From Gammaproteobacteria bacterium (GTDB lineage Bacteria > Pseudomonadota > Gammaproteobacteria > Nitrococcales > Nitrococcaceae): a stretch of DNA of 6,367 nucleotides. Each line of letters opens with the position of its first letter. Positions within the stretch are counted from its first letter, which is position 1. The translations under genes were made by a program, and so were the position numbers. The notes under the pieces were generated by a model. The model had not been told where the DNA came from and did not search any database. It was given only the letters and a program-made list of their open reading frames with translations. Where the stretch lies: contig JAGXLT010000059.1 of NCBI GenBank assembly GCA_018334525.1, forward strand, positions 1 through 6,367, written 5' to 3'. Of the stretch, positions 1 to 5,367 are shown piece after piece.

Positions 1-204
1 AGAGGCGCCAAGCAACTTGGATTCCCAGGAAAGATCATCAATGCCGTTGCGGACTAAATACACAATGCTAACGAGAACCAAAACCACAGTGGCATAGGAA
101 TATCCCGAAGGGACACTGAGCGAGATCGCACCAAGAAGAAAAACGCCTGCCGTCATCCAATCATTGATTAGGGATCGATTTGTTGGTGATTCAAATAATG
201 CCAC
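1..204 (-). CDS. O-antigen ligase-like membrane protein, N-terminal 68 residues (cut by window edge)
   Basis: A reading frame opens with GTG at 204-202, five bases after the hldD stop, and stays open to the window edge. AGGG at 216-213 lies 8 bases upstream as a possible ribosome site. The visible 68 residues have a short polar N-terminus and then two hydrophobic stretches, about residues 18-33 and 36-52, separated by a short VPSGYSY turn, followed by a polar segment. This fits the start of a polytopic inner-membrane protein. Many O-antigen ligase/polymerase (WaaL/Wzy-type) proteins begin with two such helices, and the position directly after hldD supports a role in LPS assembly. No catalytic part is visible, so the family call is inference. 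Another multi-pass membrane protein is possible. Met17 (ATG at 156-154) is an alternative start, but it would remove the polar N-terminus and leave no close coupling to hldD. Confidence 0.55.
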   Translation of the reverse strand, partial: MALFESPTNRSLINDWMTAGVFLLGAISLSVPSGYSYATVVLVLVSIVYLVRNGIDDLSWESKLLGAS

Positions 205-209
205 CTGAT

Positions 210-1145
210 CTACCCTAACCACTTCATGTAATCACTAACGCCTTCGGCAACCGATCGAAACTCACCCGGATACCCCGCCTGCCGCAGGCGCTCCATATCC
301 GCACAGGTATAGCTCTGATAACTCCCCACTAGATTGTCAGGGAATGGAATGTATTCAATCTGCCCGGTGCCAAAATACTCGGTGACTGTCCTTGCAATCG
401 CATTGAACGGCTCCGCACGCCCTGTTCCACAATTGAATACACCTGACACCTCAGGGCTATCCAGCAACCAAAGATTGACATCGACAACATCGGCTACATA
501 AACGAAATCGCGGCATTGCTCGCCATTGGCATATCCATCGGAGCCTTCAAATAATTTAACCACGCCAGCAGATTTCAGTTGGGCATGATGATGGAAAGCC
601 ACGCTCGCCATCGATCCCTTGTGCGATTCGCGCGGTCCGTACACATTAAAATAGCGAAGCCCTGCCACCTGAGACGTAGCAGTGGCAAGTTGTCGATTGA
701 TGTATTGATCAAACAGGGCTTTGGAATAGCCGTACACATTCAGTGGGCTTTCGGTGCCGATCTGCTCTTGGAAATGGGTGCCTGTCCCATAAACCGCGGC
801 TGATGAAGCGTAAATAAATGAGATGCTAAATGCCTGACATAAATGGAAAAGCTCTTTGGAATACTGAAAGTTATTCTCGAGCATGTAGCGGCCGTTCCAC
901 TCCGTTGTGTCAGAACAAGCGCCTAGATGGAAAACGGCTTTGACCTGGTCGCTTCCAAACTCGACCAACCAGTCGAGGAAATCTTCCTTGTCTATATAAT
1001 CGGCAATCTGCGCATCGGCGATATTACGAAATTTTATACCGTCGGTCAGATCATCAACGACGATCACATCCGTTATTCCGCGATCATTCAGTGCGTGCAC
1101 CAAATTACTGCCAATAAAGCCCGCACCGCCCGTAACGACTATCAC
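210..1145 (-). CDS. hldD: ADP-L-glycero-D-manno-heptose 6-epimerase
   Basis: HldD (RfaD) converts ADP-D-glycero-manno-heptose to the L-glycero form, the last step in making the heptose donor for the LPS inner core. It is a cytoplasmic NADP-dependent extended SDR enzyme. The 311 residues match the usual length (about 310). Seen: the Rossmann motif TGGAGFIG at residues 5-12; ASSAAVYG at 113-120 with the catalytic-type serine; Tyr138 and Lys142 of YxxxK in NVYGYSK; Lys176 in [12 protein letters not shown], matching the second catalytic base of the E. coli enzyme; and EYIPFPD at 264-270. A loop at about 203-211 (DGYANGEQC) is some five residues longer than in E. coli. The start is GTG, with AGGGGG four bases upstream, and it places the Rossmann motif at the very N-terminus as in the family. 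It follows the zinc-finger gene by 30 bases. Two copies of the dispersed motif lie inside it. Confidence 0.96.
   Translation of the reverse strand: MIVVTGGAGFIGSNLVHALNDRGITDVIVVDDLTDGIKFRNIADAQIADYIDKEDFLDWLVEFGSDQVKAVFHLGACSDTTEWNGRYMLENNFQYSKELFHLCQAFSISFIYASSAAVYGTGTHFQEQIGTESPLNVYGYSKALFDQYINRQLATATSQVAGLRYFNVYGPRESHKGSMASVAFHHHAQLKSAGVVKLFEGSDGYANGEQCRDFVYVADVVDVNLWLLDSPEVSGVFNCGTGRAEPFNAIARTVTEYFGTGQIEYIPFPDNLVGSYQSYTCADMERLRQAGYPGEFRSVAEGVSDYMKWLG
381..392 (+). repeat. Dispersed motif copy 1, GGTGACTGTCCT
   Basis: This lies inside hldD, where the opposite strand codes for R-T-V-T (about residues 252-255). Preceded by TC, it shares a 13-base match with copy 3. Continued by TG, it shares a 13-base match with the copy at 3813. 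Confidence 0.75.
777..788 (+). repeat. Dispersed motif copy 2, GGTGCCTGTCCC
   Basis: This lies inside hldD, coding for G-T-G-T at residues 120-123, a loop just after the ASSAAVYG block that varies in the family. Confidence 0.7.
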
Positions 1146-1149
1146 ATTG

Positions 1150-1155
1150 CCCCCT
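1150..1155 (-). promoter_or_regulatory. Ribosome binding site of hldD, with an overlapping ATG-TGA
   Basis: AGGGGG on the minus strand lies 4 bases before the GTG start of hldD (1145-1143), which is slightly close. One base upstream in another frame is an ATG (1147-1145) followed at once by TGA, so the ATG cannot be the gene start. The GTG is the only start that keeps the complete Rossmann motif. Confidence 0.6.
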
Positions 1156-1175
1156 GATCCGACCTAACGCAGCGT

Positions 1176-1430
1176 TTATTCGCGCCGGTGATGTTCTGCC
1201 AACTCTGCATCTGCTGGATCAAAATCCTTAATGAAAAATTCCGCACCACAATAAGGGCATTTCCCGGTACCGGTTTTGTGTATCGGGATATACACCTTAG
1301 GATGGCTGTTCCAAAGCGCCATACCCGGCATCGGGCAAGAGAGCGGCAAATCGTCGACCGTCACTTCGTAACGATTTTGCGCATTGGGCTTGATGAGATT
1401 CGGACGCTCATGCGTCTGAGGATCAGGCAC
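1176..1430 (-). CDS. Small zinc-finger protein, zf-CHCC (NDUFS6-like) family
   Basis: This 84-residue soluble protein has a probable zinc site made of Cys32, His43, Cys58 and Cys61 (SCPMPGMALWNSHPK, then GKCPYCGAEF). That C-H-C-C spacing and the surrounding residues are those of the zf-CHCC family, which also forms the core of the mitochondrial complex I accessory subunit NDUFS6. The bacterial members are mostly uncharacterised, so no reaction can be assigned. The start is GTG at 1430, chosen because AAGGAG lies 6 bases upstream. The gene is 21 bases after ilvE and 30 before hldD, so it is probably cotranscribed with both. It has no signal peptide or membrane segment. The C-terminus is charged and histidine-containing (AEHHRRE). 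The family call is secure and the function is unknown. Confidence 0.88.
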   Translation of the reverse strand: MPDPQTHERPNLIKPNAQNRYEVTVDDLPLSCPMPGMALWNSHPKVYIPIHKTGTGKCPYCGAEFFIKDFDPADAELAEHHRRE

Positions 1431-1436
1431 ACGTAT

Positions 1437-1442
1437 CTCCTT
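1437..1442 (-). promoter_or_regulatory. Ribosome binding site of the zinc-finger gene
   Basis: AAGGAG on the minus strand is 6 bases upstream of the GTG at 1430-1428. It is the best Shine-Dalgarno match in the window and fixes the GTG start of the zf-CHCC gene. The overlapping second GTG (1432-1430) is out of frame. Confidence 0.75.
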
Positions 1443-1451
1443 TCCGTCAGT

Positions 1452-2372
1452 CTATACCGTAGTCAGCCATTCCGGGTGCGTATTTTCACGACCCTCAACC
1501 TGAGCAAAAAACCGCGATTGTAAATCAGTGGTAACCGGGCCACGCGTTCCATCGCCAATCGGACGATTATCGAGCTCACGAATTGGAGTGACCTCGGCGG
1601 CTGTCCCCGTAAAGAAGGCCTCGTCACACACATAAACCTCATCGCGTGTAATACGGCGTTCACGAATCTCATATCCCGCTTCACGAGCAATTGTCATAAC
1701 GGCATCACGCGTTACACCGGCCAGCGCCGACGCTAATTCCGGTGTGTGAATTACGCCATCTCTAACTAAAAAGAAGTTTTCGCCGGACCCTTCAGCAACG
1801 AATCCTTCAGGATCAAGCAGAAGGGCTTCGTCATAACCACAGGCTACTGCTTCTTGAAGCGCTAACATTGAATTGATGTACTGCCCATTCGCCTTCGCTC
1901 GGCACATTGCGATGTTTACGTGATGCCGGGTAAATGACGAGGTGCGAATTCGAATACCTCGCTCCATACTCTCATCACCTAAATACGCACCCCAATCCCA
2001 TGCCGCCACCATCAAATGTACGCTTAAATTATCTGCTCTCAGGCCCATCCCTTCATCGCCATAAAAAGCCATTGGTCGGATATAAGCGCTCTCAAGCTGA
2101 TTATCACGCACCACAGTGCAGCAGGCATCGCTTACCTGCTGTGGCGTCCATGGTACTGACATTCCCAATATTTTAGCCGACTCGAAAAGGCGCCGAACAT
2201 GCTCAGGCAGCCGAAAAATAGCCGGTCCTGCTGGGGTTTTATAGGCACGAATGCCCTCAAAAGCGCCAAGCCCGTAATGCAGCGTATGCGTGAGCACGTG
2301 CACCTTGGCTTCTCGCCATGGCACTAACTCCCCATCCATCCAAATCCATCCGTCCCGATCACCCATGCTCAT
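1452..2372 (-). CDS. ilvE: Branched-chain amino acid aminotransferase
   Basis: IlvE transfers the amino group between glutamate and the 2-oxo acids of valine, leucine and isoleucine, the last step of their synthesis. It is a cytoplasmic PLP enzyme of fold type IV. From the ATG at 2372 it has 306 residues (E. coli 309). In that numbering, the PLP lysine is Lys160 in CRAKANGQY, Glu194 lies in the signature EGSGENFF, and GTAAEVTP at about 256-263 forms the cofactor phosphate loop. The N-terminal WMDGELVPW and HYGLGAFEGIR blocks are also typical. The ATG overlaps the glnE stop as ATGA, and AAGGG (2385-2381) lies 8 bases upstream. A second ATG at 2366 is less well spaced. The frame extends to a GTG at 2405, but those residues are not family-like. 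Translational coupling to glnE is likely, and both enzymes draw on the glutamate/glutamine pool. Confidence 0.96.
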   Translation of the reverse strand: MSMGDRDGWIWMDGELVPWREAKVHVLTHTLHYGLGAFEGIRAYKTPAGPAIFRLPEHVRRLFESAKILGMSVPWTPQQVSDACCTVVRDNQLESAYIRPMAFYGDEGMGLRADNLSVHLMVAAWDWGAYLGDESMERGIRIRTSSFTRHHVNIAMCRAKANGQYINSMLALQEAVACGYDEALLLDPEGFVAEGSGENFFLVRDGVIHTPELASALAGVTRDAVMTIAREAGYEIRERRITRDEVYVCDEAFFTGTAAEVTPIRELDNRPIGDGTRGPVTTDLQSRFFAQVEGRENTHPEWLTTV

Positions 2373-5245
2373 TTGTTCAGCCCTTGTTCCATTACCTGTT
2401 CCCACACACCCACCACTGCCGCCGCTGTTTCCTGAACGTCGTTTTCAGGCACGATGGTGGCGCGCTCCTGCAAGGCAAGACGGTGGACCAACCCCCGATA
2501 ATGCCGATAGGCATCAGCCAGTGTTCTCGCCTGCTGTTCACTGAGCTGTTCTCCGCGCTCCAGCTCATCCAGCAGTCTTATGTTGTCTGTATATCTCAGC
2601 AAGCCTGTGTAGTTTTTTGCGCCTGCCAGTACCGCATATTGAACCATGAATTCAATATCCGCGATACCGCCGCGATCCTGCTTAAGATCAAACTGACTCT
2701 GGGTTTTAGCACTCAATTCCTTACGCATCCGCTCACGCATATCACGCACTTCACTTCGCAACGCTGCGCTATCTCGCGATTTTGACAATACTTCTCGCCG
2801 CACGGCTCCAAAGCGTTGCTTTAGGGTTTCGCTTCCGGTCACCAGCCGTGCCCGCACTAACGCCTGATGCTCCCAAGTCCACGCGCGCTCAAACTGATAG
2901 TCCGCAAACGCATCAATACTGGTTGTCAGCAAACCTGACTGTCCACTGGGGCGGAGGCGGGTATCCACCTCATACAAAATGCCTCCAGGTGTCGGCGTAC
3001 TGAGGATATGAATGATCCGCTGCGCCAGGCGTGCGAAGAACACAGCGGCATCAACGGGCTTATCGCCATCGGTGACTGTCCCCGAAGGCACCGCATCATG
3101 CAAAAACACAATATCCAGATCGGAGCTGTATCCCAGCTCTAATGAACCCAACTTTCCGTAAGCGACAATGCCGAAATCAACCGGTTGCCCATCACCGAGC
3201 AGCGGCACACCATAGCGCTGACTGACTTGCCGCCAGGCCAGCATCAACACTCGCTCCAGCACCACCTCAGCAATATCCGTAAGGTAGTCGCTAACCAGCA
3301 TCACCGGAATAGCATGGCTTAAATCTGCCGCCGCCACACGCAAAACATGGGTTTGTTTGAAGTGCCGCAACACTTCCATTTGCTGCTCTAAATCATCGAT
3401 ATCCACAGTGGCCATTCGTGCATCGACTTCCGCCGCTAGCGCCGTCTTGGAAAGCGGGGCGTATAACGTTCGGGGATCCAGCAACTCATCCAGCAAAACC
3501 GGATGCAGCGATAAATAACGCGCAATCCAAGGACTGCCCTCAACCAATCGAACTAACTGCGAAAGCGCCATTGGATGCTCATTAAGCAACGCCAGATAAG
3601 CCGTTCGTCGGACAACACCATCCAGAAGCGTGATCAGTCTCTCAAGGCCCTGACTGGGCGCTGGAGACGCGGCAACCGCCGCCAGCAGCATGGGCATGAG
3701 TCGATTCAGCCGCGTACGTCCGCGGTCGCTAAGGGCACGAACGCGGGTGCCTGTCCTGAATTGGCCGATTAAATGCAGCGCGGAGTCGGGGTCGGTAAAA
3801 CCGGCGGCTTCAAGGACAGTCACTGCAGCTTCGTGGTCTAAAACATCGTGCCAAATATCGGCGTACTCGGATTCACCCGTCGGCTCAGCCTCATCTTCCT
3901 GCTGCGGAGCCACGAAGATCTGATCGAAATGCCCCTGCACTCGTCGTCGCCAATCATCGAGCTCTTCACATAAGGCTGACCAGTCCTCGGCATGCATCGC
4001 CAAGGTTAAACGGTCACGATCCAGGGGGTCAGCGGGCAAATCATGCGACTGCCGGTCATGCATCGCCTGAATGCGATTTTCTAACCGTCGCAGGTATTGA
4101 TAGCTTTGCGCTAATTCCTGGCGTGCATGCTCAGGCAAAAGACCATGGTCACCAAGATAGGCTAAAACCGGCTGCAGAGCGCGTTGCTGCAGCGCAGGGT
4201 CCTGACCGCCTCGAATCAACTGAAATGCCTGAGCAATGAATTCGATTTCTCGAATACCACCGCGCCCAAGCTTGACGTTATCGGCGAGACGGCGGCGTTT
4301 GACCTCCCGCGCAATCATCGCCTTCATCTCACGCAGGGACTCGAGAGCGCCATAGTCAAAGTAACGTCGATAGACAAACGGGCTAAGCCCAGCAAGAAGC
4401 GCCTCCCCGCCCTCCAAATCTCCGGCTACGGGACGCGCCTTAATCATCGCGTAGCGCTCCCACTCACGCCCCTGCTCAAGAAAATAACGCTCCATTGCAG
4501 CGACACTCACCACCAGCGGGCCGCTTTCTCCATGGGGACGCAGCCGCATATCCACCCTAAAGCACTGTCCGTCGGCTGTTTGCCGATCAAGCGCTGCAAT
4601 CAGTGCTTGCCCAAGGCGCATAAAAAACTGCTCATTCTCTATCGGTTTCTCGCCATTGGTTTGACCGGCTTCGGGAAACACAAAGATCAAATCGATATCG
4701 GAGGAGAAGTTAAGCTCGTGTCCACCGAGCTTTCCCATGCCCAAAACCATCATCTGCATTTCGGTGCCTGTCCTCGAAATCGGCCGACCGAATTTTTGCG
4801 CCAACCAGCTATGCAGCCAACGCAGAGCGCCGTCAATTAAGGCATCAGCAAGGGTGGAGAGATCGGAGAGGGTCTCGTCTAAAGATGCCTGTCCCGTTAA
4901 ATCTCGCCAAGCAATACGCAGCATTTCACGGTGCCGGAAGGACCTCAGGCATCGATGCAGACTGTCCTCATCATCAATTTCAGCTAGTTGGCGGCTCAGC
5001 GCCTCTGCGTAATCTTCAGGGTCGTACTTTCGGTATAAATCACCGGTCTCAGATAAAGAATGCAAAAGGCCGGGCTGTCGCAAACACAGCTGGCAGGCAA
5101 AGTCACTGCAAGCCCACACGTAAGGGAGCTCAGCCAGCAAAACAGAATCCTGAGGAAGATCTTCCGATCCGGATAGCCGTTCTAACGCCGCCGCAACAGG
5201 CTTCCGCAGCGACTCGGGTAACGCATCAAGGGACTTTTTGTTCAT
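2369..5245 (-). CDS. glnE: Bifunctional glutamine synthetase adenylyltransferase/deadenylase
   Basis: GlnE adds AMP to and removes AMP from a tyrosine of glutamine synthetase, under control of PII protein and glutamine. At 958 residues it is full length (E. coli 946). The N-terminal deadenylase nucleotidyltransferase domain shows GMGKLGGHELNFSSDIDLIF with Asp183/Asp185 and a third acidic residue, Asp232, in FRVDMRLRP, followed by GRGGIREIEF (327-336). A charged linker (about 446-461) and a helical central region follow. The C-terminal adenylylase domain repeats the plan: AYGKLGSLELGYSSDLDIVF with Asp709/Asp711, Asp761 in YEVDTRLRP, and DRGGIADIEF (857-866). Both active sites look intact. The start is ATG 5245. 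An in-frame TAA sits four codons upstream with no other start between, and the next Met is residue 108. No clear Shine-Dalgarno is visible. It appears to be first in the operon and carries five strong dispersed-motif copies. Confidence 0.97.
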   Translation of the reverse strand: MNKKSLDALPESLRKPVAAALERLSGSEDLPQDSVLLAELPYVWACSDFACQLCLRQPGLLHSLSETGDLYRKYDPEDYAEALSRQLAEIDDEDSLHRCLRSFRHREMLRIAWRDLTGQASLDETLSDLSTLADALIDGALRWLHSWLAQKFGRPISRTGTEMQMMVLGMGKLGGHELNFSSDIDLIFVFPEAGQTNGEKPIENEQFFMRLGQALIAALDRQTADGQCFRVDMRLRPHGESGPLVVSVAAMERYFLEQGREWERYAMIKARPVAGDLEGGEALLAGLSPFVYRRYFDYGALESLREMKAMIAREVKRRRLADNVKLGRGGIREIEFIAQAFQLIRGGQDPALQQRALQPVLAYLGDHGLLPEHARQELAQSYQYLRRLENRIQAMHDRQSHDLPADPLDRDRLTLAMHAEDWSALCEELDDWRRRVQGHFDQIFVAPQQEDEAEPTGESEYADIWHDVLDHEAAVTVLEAAGFTDPDSALHLIGQFRTGTRVRALSDRGRTRLNRLMPMLLAAVAASPAPSQGLERLITLLDGVVRRTAYLALLNEHPMALSQLVRLVEGSPWIARYLSLHPVLLDELLDPRTLYAPLSKTALAAEVDARMATVDIDDLEQQMEVLRHFKQTHVLRVAAADLSHAIPVMLVSDYLTDIAEVVLERVLMLAWRQVSQRYGVPLLGDGQPVDFGIVAYGKLGSLELGYSSDLDIVFLHDAVPSGTVTDGDKPVDAAVFFARLAQRIIHILSTPTPGGILYEVDTRLRPSGQSGLLTTSIDAFADYQFERAWTWEHQALVRARLVTGSETLKQRFGAVRREVLSKSRDSAALRSEVRDMRERMRKELSAKTQSQFDLKQDRGGIADIEFMVQYAVLAGAKNYTGLLRYTDNIRLLDELERGEQLSEQQARTLADAYRHYRGLVHRLALQERATIVPENDVQETAAAVVGVWEQVMEQGLNK
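2381..2385 (-). promoter_or_regulatory. Ribosome binding site of ilvE inside glnE
   Basis: AAGGG lies within the last codons of glnE, 8 bases upstream of the ATG at 2372-2370 that overlaps the glnE TGA (2371-2369). It favours this ATG over the ATG at 2366 and over the upstream GTG at 2405. Confidence 0.55.
3071..3082 (+). repeat. Dispersed motif copy 3, GGTGACTGTCCC
   Basis: This lies inside glnE, coding for G-T-V-T at about residues 722-725, in the variable stretch after the second nucleotidyltransferase motif. Confidence 0.75.
3746..3757 (+). repeat. Dispersed motif copy 4, GGTGCCTGTCCT
   Basis: This lies inside glnE, coding for R-T-G-T at residues 497-500. It is identical over 12 bases to the copy at 4763. 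A GGCCGA follows shortly in both. Confidence 0.75.
3813..3824 (-). repeat. Dispersed motif copy 5, reverse orientation, AGTGACTGTCCT
   Basis: This lies inside glnE in the opposite orientation to its four other copies there. It reads A-V-T-V-L at about residues 474-478. Eleven of 12 bases match copy 1, and the match continues into TG. Confidence 0.7.
4763..4774 (+). repeat. Dispersed motif copy 6, GGTGCCTGTCCT
   Basis: This lies inside glnE, coding for R-T-G-T at residues 158-161, just before the conserved GMGKLGG block. It is identical over 12 bases to the copy at 3746. Confidence 0.75.
4884..4895 (+). repeat. Dispersed motif copy 7, GATGCCTGTCCC
   Basis: This lies inside glnE. Eleven of 12 bases match copy 2. 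Here it is read in another frame (T-G-Q-A, about residues 117-120), so the shared bases are not explained by a shared peptide. Confidence 0.6.
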
Positions 5246-5251
5246 ATCGCA

Positions 5252-5280
5252 AGCTTAGCTTTGAAAAAGGACAGTCACAA
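5252..5280 (-). promoter_or_regulatory. Weak candidate promoter before glnE
   Basis: On the minus strand, TTGTGA (5280-5275, 4 of 6 to the sigma-70 -35 box) is followed after 17 bases by TAAGCT (5257-5252, 3 of 6 to the -10 box). Transcription would start almost at the glnE ATG, giving a nearly leaderless message. That would suit the lack of a Shine-Dalgarno but makes the call doubtful. A promoter is expected here because a strong terminator separates groEL from glnE. The -35 candidate overlaps a dispersed-motif copy. Confidence 0.2.
5268..5279 (-). repeat. Dispersed motif copy 8, intergenic, TGTGACTGTCCT
   Basis: This is the only copy outside a gene. It sits between the groEL terminator and the glnE start and overlaps the candidate -35 box. 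It shares 12 bases (GTGACTGTCCTT) with copies 1 and 5. Confidence 0.7.
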
Positions 5281-5292
5281 TTTTCCCAGAAC

Positions 5293-5317
5293 AAAAAAAG
5301 CCCCGCCGAAGCGGGGC
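5293..5317 (-). terminator. Intrinsic terminator of groEL
   Basis: Reading the minus strand, a perfect 7-bp GC stem (GCCCCGC / GCGGGGC, 5317-5300) closes a UUCG tetraloop on a C-G pair, a very stable combination. Seven T residues (5299-5293) follow directly. It begins 50 bases after the groEL stop and ends 47 bases before the glnE start, so it should insulate glnE from strong groEL transcription. Confidence 0.95.
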
Positions 5318-5332
5318 CAGGTTGGCAAATCA

Positions 5333-5363
5333 GCCCGAACCCGGGCCGACAGGCGGCCGGGCG
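5333..5363. repeat. GC-rich overlapping inverted repeats after groEL stop
   Basis: Two hairpins share bases. One is GCCCG/CGGGC at 5333-5337 and 5342-5346 with a 4-base loop. The other, on the minus strand, pairs CCCGGCCG with CGGCCCGGG across a 5-base loop, with one bulged C. They cannot form together. Neither is followed by a T tract, so they are not terminators alone. They may protect the 3' end of the groEL message or be incidental to the high GC. Confidence 0.4.
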
Positions 5364-5367
5364 ATGA

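Noticed and set aside
120..162. Alternative start of the ligase-like gene at Met17
   Set aside because: It would remove the polar N-terminus before the first helix and leave a 50-base gap. The GTG at 204 gives close coupling to hldD.
1596..1607. GGCGGCTGTCCC as a further motif copy
   Set aside because: Only 10 of 12 bases match, and the site encodes the conserved T-G-T-A-A of IlvE, which explains the similarity.
2373..2405. Longer ilvE with a GTG start at 2405
   Set aside because: The extra 11 residues are not like the IlvE N-terminus and would overlap glnE by 37 bases. The ATG at 2372 has a spaced AAGGG, an ATGA overlap and gives the expected Lys160 position.
2934..2945. CCTGACTGTCCA as a further motif copy
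   Set aside because: Nine of 12 bases match, and it encodes the conserved SGQSG of the GlnE adenylylase domain, so protein constraint explains it.
4184..4840. Plus-strand open frame of 218 codons opposite glnE
   Set aside because: It is antisense to the conserved deadenylase domain of GlnE, shows no family resemblance, and its reading is explained by glnE codon use.
4957..4968. GCAGACTGTCCT as a further motif copy
   Set aside because: Ten of 12 bases match, but the GGTG start is lost. It was kept out of the count to avoid inflating it.
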